Made by a program: the position numbers and the translations under genes
The notes under the pieces: generated by a model
Database searches by the model: none
Told to the model about the DNA's origin: nothing
What the model saw: the letters and a program-made list of their open reading frames with translations, nothing else
Shown: positions 58,692 through 64,000 of the stretch, piece after piece
How positions within the stretch are numbered: the stretch's first letter is position 1
Layout of the letters: each line of letters opens with the position of its first letter
DNA from: an uncultured Alphaproteobacteria bacterium
GTDB lineage: Bacteria; Pseudomonadota; Alphaproteobacteria; HIMB59; GCA-002718135
Direction of reading: 5' to 3'
Assembly: GCA_902593125.1 (NCBI GenBank)
Contig: CACJGU010000001.1
Span: 1 to 64,000, forward strand
DNA: 64,000 nt

Positions 58692-59482
58692 ATAATCAAC
58701 AAATAGTAGAAGCATCTAAGATTTTATTTAATCATAAATTAAATAAAACTGGATTAGATAACCTTAAACATCTCGAACCAAAAAGTTTAGATGATGCTTA
58801 CAAAATACAAGATGAATTAAAAGTTCATTATCTAAGTTTAAAAAATAATATTTGTATTGGGAAAAAAATTGGATGCACTTCTAAAGCAGCACAGGTACAG
58901 ATGAATGTATCTGAACCTTTCTATGGAAATTTATACAGTAAATATTCATCACAAAATTTAAACAAATTAAATTCAAAATATTTTTTTGAACCATTTGTAG
59001 AACCTGAAATAAGTTTTAGAATAAAAGAAGATATAGATATTTCTAAAGCCCCCTACTCTACAGAGAACATTAAAAACTTATTAGATGGTATATTATGTTC
59101 AATTGAAATTGTTGACTTTAGATTTCAAAAACCACTAGCAGATATTGGAGCAATTAATCTTATTTCTACCAATGGCGCATCAGATTATTGGATACACAAT
59201 GATAAAGTGTTTGAAATTAATGAAATTGATTTAACTGATTTTGAAGTTGCTTTATTTATTAATAATAAGCTTCAAGAAAAGGGTAATACAAATAATGTTC
59301 TTGATAACCCCCTTAATGCAGTTCAATGGTTAATTAATACCTTATGCAAAAAGGGAGAACCAATGTTAAAACATCAATTTATTTCTTCGGGTTCATGTAC
59401 AAAAGCTTATAGATTAAATCCTGGAAGTAGAATTAAAGCTGATTTTGGTAGACTTGGAATTATTGATTTCGAATACATTTAA
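58688..59482 (+). CDS. 2-keto-4-pentenoate hydratase/FAH-fold protein
   Basis: A 264-residue protein of the MhpD/fumarylacetoacetate hydrolase superfamily. IGKKIGCTSKAAQVQMNVSEPFYG is the usual N-terminal motif; FVEPEISFRIKEDI has the metal-binding glutamates; SSGSCTKAYRLNPG lies near the C-terminus. It likely hydrates or decarboxylates a keto acid. It ends the three-gene run with the aminotransferase and sulfotransferase-like genes, suggesting a small keto-acid pathway. Confidence 0.85.
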   Translation: MNNQQIVEASKILFNHKLNKTGLDNLKHLEPKSLDDAYKIQDELKVHYLSLKNNICIGKKIGCTSKAAQVQMNVSEPFYGNLYSKYSSQNLNKLNSKYFFEPFVEPEISFRIKEDIDISKAPYSTENIKNLLDGILCSIEIVDFRFQKPLADIGAINLISTNGASDYWIHNDKVFEINEIDLTDFEVALFINNKLQEKGNTNNVLDNPLNAVQWLINTLCKKGEPMLKHQFISSGSCTKAYRLNPGSRIKADFGRLGIIDFEYI

Positions 59483-59496
59483 TATAAATAATATTT

Positions 59497-59859
59497 ATGA
59501 CTTGTAAGGTTTATTTTAATAATTCATGTAGTATATGTAAGTTTGAAATAGACCATTATAAAAAAATTACTAAAAATATAGATTGGGTTGATATTTCAAC
59601 TAATAACAAAGCAAAAAAAGAAACGAAAATAAGTGCAAAAAACCTACTTAGAAGACTTCATGTTAAGAAAAAAGATAAAATTTATCAAGGAGTAGATGCC
59701 TTTATAGAATTATGGGCTGAAATACCAAGATTTCGATTTTTAGCATTTTTATTAAAAAAACCTGTAATTTATCAATTATCATGGTGTTTATATGAATTAT
59801 TTGCACTATTTCTATTTTATAAAAACAAGAATCAATTAAATAAAATAGAGAAATTATAA
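59497..59859 (+). CDS. DCC-family thiol-disulfide oxidoreductase (DUF393)
   Basis: A 120-residue protein opening TCKVYFNNSCSICKFEIDHY, with a C-x-x-C at residues 11 and 14 typical of the DCC (DUF393) family. YQGVDAFIELWAEIPRF and LAFLLKKPVIYQLSWCLYELFA complete the family pattern. It may reduce or oxidise partner thiols at the membrane. It abuts the PsiE-like gene without a gap. Confidence 0.85.
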   Translation: MTCKVYFNNSCSICKFEIDHYKKITKNIDWVDISTNNKAKKETKISAKNLLRRLHVKKKDKIYQGVDAFIELWAEIPRFRFLAFLLKKPVIYQLSWCLYELFALFLFYKNKNQLNKIEKL

Positions 59860-60246
59860 ATGAATAATTATTTTGAACTATTAGAAAAAATCGTTCTATC
59901 TGTATTAATAGTTTGCACCATAATAGCAATTGGTATGGAAGTGCAGGCAATGATTTTAAATTATAAAGTCACTCTTGCGGATATTTTACTCTTATTTATT
60001 TACATTGAAATCATTGGAATGATTAAAGAATACTGGATATCTAAAGTGATACGTATGAGTTACCCTCTTTTCATAGCAATGACGGCTTTAGCCAGAATGA
60101 TTATCATGCAACGTAAGGATGTTGATCCGTCTGCATACGTCTATGAGTCAATAGCTATATTAATCATTGCAATAGCAATTGTTGTCCTGCGCGTAAGACA
60201 CATGGAAATTTTAAATAGAAGAACTAAAAAATTATCAGACGATTAA
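59860..60246 (+). CDS. PsiE-like phosphate-starvation-inducible membrane protein
   Basis: A 128-residue membrane protein with four helices. LLFIYIEIIGMIKEYWISKVIRMSYPLFIAMTALARMI is characteristic of the PsiE family (DUF2495). Its role is unknown. No Pho-box-like repeat is visible upstream, where the DCC gene ends directly at its start. Confidence 0.85.
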   Translation: MNNYFELLEKIVLSVLIVCTIIAIGMEVQAMILNYKVTLADILLLFIYIEIIGMIKEYWISKVIRMSYPLFIAMTALARMIIMQRKDVDPSAYVYESIAILIIAIAIVVLRVRHMEILNRRTKKLSDD

Positions 60247-60259
60247 TTAATTTATAAAA

Positions 60260-61441
60260 ATGTTCGAATCATCAATCAGCGCTGCTGAAAAAAACTTTAT
60301 TTCTTACTTACCTAAAACAAGTCTATATTACGAAAAAAATAGAAATTTCTCATTAGATCTTGAAACAAAAAAAAATACTACTTCACTTTTATCTCCTTAC
60401 ATAAGATACAGAGCAATTTCTGAAGAAACTATTCTTAAAAAAGTACTCGAATTTTCGGGCCCTAATAAAGCAGAAAAGTATATACAAGAGATATTTTGGA
60501 GAACATATTGGAAAGGATGGTTAGAACATCGTCCAGAAGTATATTCTGATTATTTAGATGATAAAAATAAACTTTATAAAGAATTTGAAAACAAAAAATA
60601 TTATTTGAATGCAGTTAATGCAAATACGAACTTGTCATTTTTTAACAAGTGGGTAAATGATTTAAAGCATAATAATTACCTTCACAATCATGTAAGGATG
60701 TGGTTTGCTTCAATCTGGATATTTACATTAAAATTACCATGGCAATTAGGTGCTGATTTTTTTATGCAAAATCTTCTTGATGGTGATCCGGCTTCTAACA
60801 CATTAAGTTGGCGTTGGTCTGCAGGTATACATACAAAAGGTAAAAATTATATTGCAAGAAAATCAAATATAGAAAAGTATAGTGATATTAAGTTAAAGCC
60901 TAACGAAAATTTAGTAGAAAATGAAGAGCCACTAATTGAAAATAAAGATTATAAAATTAGTAATTTAAAAATAAATAATCTTTCTAAAATTTCTGATATT
61001 TCATATATAATTATACCAACTGATGAAATAAATATATTAAAAGATTTAAATTTAAATAATTGTAATGCATTTGGTGGTTTCCCAAAAGTAGATTATAATG
61101 ATCATAATTTCAGTAATAATATTCTGGATCATATTAAAAACTTAGTTTTATCTTGTTATAAAGATGATAATTTTTATAGAGATACTTTAATTGAACTAAG
61201 TTTTGAAAATTATTATCAAGATTTAGATAAATGGATAATTAAAAATAATATTAATACTATTCATCTTCCATATGTAACTCAAGGTAATTGGAAAAAAATT
61301 TATAAAAAGATAATTAGAAAATATCCAAATATAAATTTTATTAAATTTAATAGAGATTATGATATAAATAGTTGGATTTATTCTAAAAAAGGTTATTTCA
61401 AGTTTAAGCAAAATATTCCAGAAATCATAAGCAATTTATAA
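60260..61441 (+). CDS. Photolyase-family FAD-binding protein with C-terminal alpha/beta domain
   Basis: A 393-residue protein. The first ~215 residues resemble the FAD-binding helical domain of photolyases: FWRTYWKGWLEHRPEVYSDYL, HNHVRMWFASIWIFTLKLPWQLGADFF, LLDGDPASNTLSWRWSAGIHTKGKNY. The N-terminal Rossmann antenna domain of classical photolyases is missing. Instead a ~150-residue alpha/beta region follows (SYIIIPTDEINIL, TIHLPYVTQGNWKKIYK). The order is thus reversed compared with known photolyases. DNA repair or light sensing is possible; the second domain's origin is unclear. Confidence 0.8.
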   Translation: MFESSISAAEKNFISYLPKTSLYYEKNRNFSLDLETKKNTTSLLSPYIRYRAISEETILKKVLEFSGPNKAEKYIQEIFWRTYWKGWLEHRPEVYSDYLDDKNKLYKEFENKKYYLNAVNANTNLSFFNKWVNDLKHNNYLHNHVRMWFASIWIFTLKLPWQLGADFFMQNLLDGDPASNTLSWRWSAGIHTKGKNYIARKSNIEKYSDIKLKPNENLVENEEPLIENKDYKISNLKINNLSKISDISYIIIPTDEINILKDLNLNNCNAFGGFPKVDYNDHNFSNNILDHIKNLVLSCYKDDNFYRDTLIELSFENYYQDLDKWIIKNNINTIHLPYVTQGNWKKIYKKIIRKYPNINFIKFNRDYDINSWIYSKKGYFKFKQNIPEIISNL

Positions 61442-61448
61442 TTGAAAA

Positions 61449-62378
61449 ATGAAAAATATTTTAGAAATATACAATGTTAATAAAATTTATAGAAATTCAG
61501 TAAAGGCATTAGATAATATTGAATTAAATATTAAAGAAGGTGAAATTTTTTCATTACTAGGTCCAAATGGTGCGGGTAAATCAACTTTGATAAATTCAAT
61601 CTGTGGAATTGTAAATTTTAACTCGGGAACAATTAAAATAAATGGATATGATAATGTTAAAGAATATAGAAAAGCAAGACAGATAACAGGTATTGTACCT
61701 CAAGAATTATATTTAGAGTCTTTTGAAACAGTATGGAAAAATGTTAATTATTCAAGAGGGCTTTTTGGAAAAGCAAAAAATTATAAGTATGTTGAGCATC
61801 TATTAAAATTATTATCTTTATGGGATAAAAAAGATAGTAAAATTAAAGAACTTTCTGGTGGTATGAAAAGGAGAGTACTTATTGCGAAAGCATTGTCACA
61901 TCAGCCAAAACTTCTTTTTTTAGATGAGCCTACTGCAAGTATAGACGTTGAACTTAGAAAAGAAACTTGGGATATTGTAAGAAAATTAAATGAGAATGGT
62001 ACTACTATAGTTTTAACTACACATTATATTGAAGAAGCTGAAGAGCTAAGTTCCAGGGTAGCAATCATTAATGATGGAAAAATAATTCTTGTTGATGAAA
62101 CAGATAAATTAATAAAAAAATTAGGTGAAAAGTCTATTAAAATTCAATTAAAAAATGAAGAAATTAGCTTAAATGAAAATATTCAGAAGAAATATAATTT
62201 TGAAGTGCATAAAAATATTTTAACTTTTAAATATAATATTAAAGAAGATAACATTAATTTAACTAAAATGTTAAATGAAATAGAGAATAATGGATATCAA
62301 ATAAAAGATTTTGTCACAGAACAAAGTTCTTTAGAGGAAATTTTTATAAAATTAATTAAAGAAGATAAAAAACCATGA
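61449..62378 (+). CDS. ABC-2 type transporter ATP-binding protein
   Basis: A 309-residue ATPase: Walker A LLGPNGAGKSTL (37-48), signature LSGGMKRR (135-142), Walker B LLFLDEP (155-161), and a switch histidine in LTTHYIEEAEEL. The C-terminal extension is usual for CcmA/NodI-like exporters. It overlaps the permease by four bases. The substrate is unknown; a lipid or polysaccharide export role is possible. Confidence 0.93.
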   Translation: MKNILEIYNVNKIYRNSVKALDNIELNIKEGEIFSLLGPNGAGKSTLINSICGIVNFNSGTIKINGYDNVKEYRKARQITGIVPQELYLESFETVWKNVNYSRGLFGKAKNYKYVEHLLKLLSLWDKKDSKIKELSGGMKRRVLIAKALSHQPKLLFLDEPTASIDVELRKETWDIVRKLNENGTTIVLTTHYIEEAEELSSRVAIINDGKIILVDETDKLIKKLGEKSIKIQLKNEEISLNENIQKKYNFEVHKNILTFKYNIKEDNINLTKMLNEIENNGYQIKDFVTEQSSLEEIFIKLIKEDKKP

Positions 62379-63136
62379 ATTATTTTGGTGTAAAAGCAAT
62401 ATTAATACATGAATTAGATCGTTTTAAAAGAACTCTTCTTCAAAGTCTGGCATCACCAATAATAACAACCTCTTTATATTTTATAGTATTTGGAACGGCA
62501 ATAGGTTCTAGAATTAAAGAAATCGATGGTATTAATTATGGTTCGTATATTGTTCCAGGAATGATAATGTTAACAATTTTGACTCAGGCCTTATCAAATG
62601 CATCATTCGCAATCTATTTTCAAAAATTTACTTCAACAATTTATGAAATTCATGCTGCCCCACTTTCTTCATTTGAAATTATAATTGGTTTTGTAGGTGC
62701 CGCCGCTATAAAATCAGTAATTATAGGTTTAATTATTATAATAACTGCAGGATTTTTTGTAGATATTGAAATTCAACACCCAATATTAATGATTTTCTTT
62801 TTAATATTAACATCAATTACATTTTCTCTTTTTGGTTTTATTGTTGGACTTTATGCTGATGGTTTTGAAGGTCTGCAAATAATCCCAATTTTAGTTATTA
62901 CTCCACTTACTTTTCTTGGTGGATCCTTCTATTCTATAACAATGCTTCCAGAATTTTGGCAAAAAATTTCTCTACTTAATCCAGTATTATATTTAATTAG
63001 TGGATTTCGGTATAGCTTCTATGAAGTATCAGATGTTTCTCTACTAACAAGCATTATAACAATTTTTACAATCTTAATTAGTTGTATACTTTTTATTTCA
63101 TATACATTTATTAAAGGTTACAAAATTAAAGATTAG
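62375..63136 (+). CDS. ABC-2 type transporter permease
   Basis: A 253-residue permease with six helices, beginning MNYFGVKAILIHELDRFKRTL, with SYIVPGMIMLTILTQALSNASFAIYFQKF and the TFLGGSFYSITMLPEFW segment typical of NodJ/ABC-2 proteins. It is followed directly by the second PhyH gene, whose start abuts its stop codon. Confidence 0.93.
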   Translation: MNYFGVKAILIHELDRFKRTLLQSLASPIITTSLYFIVFGTAIGSRIKEIDGINYGSYIVPGMIMLTILTQALSNASFAIYFQKFTSTIYEIHAAPLSSFEIIIGFVGAAAIKSVIIGLIIIITAGFFVDIEIQHPILMIFFLILTSITFSLFGFIVGLYADGFEGLQIIPILVITPLTFLGGSFYSITMLPEFWQKISLLNPVLYLISGFRYSFYEVSDVSLLTSIITIFTILISCILFISYTFIKGYKIKD

Positions 63137-63931
63137 ATGATTAATGACAAGATAAGAAATGAATTTCTTGAAAATGGAGTTGTGCTATTAAAACAAATAA
63201 TAGGACCAGATTGGATTTTAGAACTTCAAAAAGGATTAGAATATAATTTTCAAAATCCAAGTATATATAAGTGTGTTTATGAAAAGTATAATGGTGATGA
63301 AGTATTCTATGATGATTATTGTAATTGGAATAGGATAAGTGAATATAGAAATTTTATTTTTAATTCAAATATATCTAAAATAGCTGCTTTACTTATGAAC
63401 TCTGAAAAAGTTAATTTATTTCATGAACATGTTTTAGTAAAAGAAAAAGGATCAAAGAAGAGAACACCTTGGCATCAGGATCAGGGTTATTATTGTGTTA
63501 ATGGCAAAGATAATGTTAGTATTTGGATACCACTAGATAAAGTAGATAAATATTCATCAATGGAATTTATAAAGGGATCTCATAAATGGAATAAAATATT
63601 TCTTCCAACTAAATTTAAAGGTTATGATTATGATCACAAGGATAAAGAGTTTGAAAAAATTCCTGATATTGAGAATAATAGAGATAAATACGATATTATT
63701 TCTTATGAATGCGATATCGGTGATGCAATTGCTTTTAATTATGCCACCATCCATTCAGCCTATGGAAATAATTCTAAAAATAGAAGAAGAGCATTTTCAT
63801 TAAGATTAACTGGTGATGATGCAAGATATATAAAAAGGCAAGGAGAAATGTCGCCACCATTCCCTGAAGTTAAATTAAGAAATAATGAAGTTCTCGATTG
63901 TGATACTTTTCCAGTATTAATTTCTTCTTAA
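63137..63931 (+). CDS. Phytanoyl-CoA dioxygenase (PhyH) family protein
   Basis: A 264-residue Fe(II)/2-oxoglutarate oxygenase. The iron triad is visible as His113 and Asp115 in TPWHQDQGYY and His206 in NYATIHSAYG, with an arginine near residue 217 in KNRRRAFSLRLTGDD. It differs from the 1306-2085 protein outside these motifs. It starts immediately after the ABC-2 permease, so the two may be linked, for example in modifying a transported molecule. Substrate unknown. Confidence 0.87.
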   Translation: MINDKIRNEFLENGVVLLKQIIGPDWILELQKGLEYNFQNPSIYKCVYEKYNGDEVFYDDYCNWNRISEYRNFIFNSNISKIAALLMNSEKVNLFHEHVLVKEKGSKKRTPWHQDQGYYCVNGKDNVSIWIPLDKVDKYSSMEFIKGSHKWNKIFLPTKFKGYDYDHKDKEFEKIPDIENNRDKYDIISYECDIGDAIAFNYATIHSAYGNNSKNRRRAFSLRLTGDDARYIKRQGEMSPPFPEVKLRNNEVLDCDTFPVLISS

Positions 63932-64000
63932 GAAGTAAATTAGTGGTAGAGCTGTTGCATACATAATTAAGCTATAAATTGCTGCGGGTATTAAATAGAC
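63917..64000 (-). CDS. C-terminal tail of a membrane protein (partial)
   Basis: At the right edge, a minus-strand frame runs out of the window and ends with a stop. It encodes VYLIPAAIYSLIMYATALPLIYFLRRN, one transmembrane helix and a basic end. It overlaps the last 15 bases of the PhyH gene on the other strand. The tail resembles secondary transporters of the bile-acid/sodium symporter type, but 27 residues are too few for a firm family call. Confidence 0.45.
   Translation of the reverse strand, partial: VYLIPAAIYSLIMYATALPLIYFLRRN

Noticed and set aside
1-64000. CRISPR array, rRNA, transposase or full prophage
   Set aside because: No regularly spaced repeats, rRNA signatures, transposase motifs or phage structural genes were seen.

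Overview
The window is strongly A+T-rich (about 70% by eye), with short intergenic spaces, many 1-4 base gene overlaps and several small membrane proteins. The gene content points to a streamlined free-living marine alphaproteobacterium: a DmdA-type DMSP demethylase, phosphatidylcholine synthase, a GlxBCD/MgsABC-like glutamate-synthase set, bactofilin, two phytanoyl-CoA dioxygenases, urease and two photolyase-family proteins. SAR11, HIMB59 or AEGEAN-169 relatives would fit. No marker gene fixes the lineage, so this placement is inference.

Layout. 1-9.6 kb: a decapitated DMT transporter fragment, a class IV-like histone deacetylase, a PhyH dioxygenase, an aldo/keto reductase, small cupin and alpha+beta-barrel proteins, YjbQ, a GH4 glycosidase, an unusual cNMP-binding/acyltransferase/SGNH-hydrolase fusion, and a YugP-type peptidase. 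9.7-22.7 kb: an AlaC-like aminotransferase, the three-gene glutamate-synthase-like operon, a renalase-like flavoprotein, exported EF-hand and glycine-zipper lipoproteins, a photolyase-related protein with MutT, Pcs, small membrane proteins, a Rieske oxygenase and a YczE-like protein. 22.9 kb: tRNA-Arg(CCT). 23-29.1 kb: an M29 aminopeptidase and a tightly packed ureDABCEFG operon. 29.2-36.3 kb: bactofilin, MmgE/PrpD, a BacNaV-like channel with an atypical filter, a DMT transporter, a 420-base gap with a tandem structured repeat, then the ATP-grasp/alpha-E/transglutaminase trio. 36.4-39.2 kb: an island of seven small proteins, mostly resembling stand-alone alpha+beta-barrel folds. 39.2-46.8 kb: fasciclin, a structured RNA candidate, a small membrane protein, rhodanese, GMC oxidoreductase, a sugar-type ABC importer without its ATPase, and a di-iron fatty acid hydroxylase. 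46.8-49 kb: a small likely mobile remnant with a broken HTH-type gene, a CobB sirtuin and a tyrosine recombinase under an operator-overlapped promoter. 49-57 kb: exported and membrane small proteins, a peroxiredoxin-like protein, YqhA, a DapA-like lyase, a DMT transporter, DmdA, a two-TM microprotein, a HIBADH-type dehydrogenase and an MFS transporter. 57-64 kb: a class IV aminotransferase, sulfotransferase-like protein, hydratase, DCC and PsiE-like proteins, a photolyase-like protein with its domains in reversed order, an ABC-2 exporter, a second PhyH protein and the tail of a membrane protein.

Together the genes suggest scavenging of dissolved organic nitrogen and sulfur (urea, amino acids, DMSP), sugar uptake and hydrolysis, UV/blue-light repair or sensing, and phosphatidylcholine membranes. 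The most unusual material is the triple-domain lipid-enzyme fusion, the small-protein island, several folded RNA-like elements in intergenic spaces, and the two atypical photolyase relatives. No CRISPR array, complete transposon, rRNA or prophage was seen.
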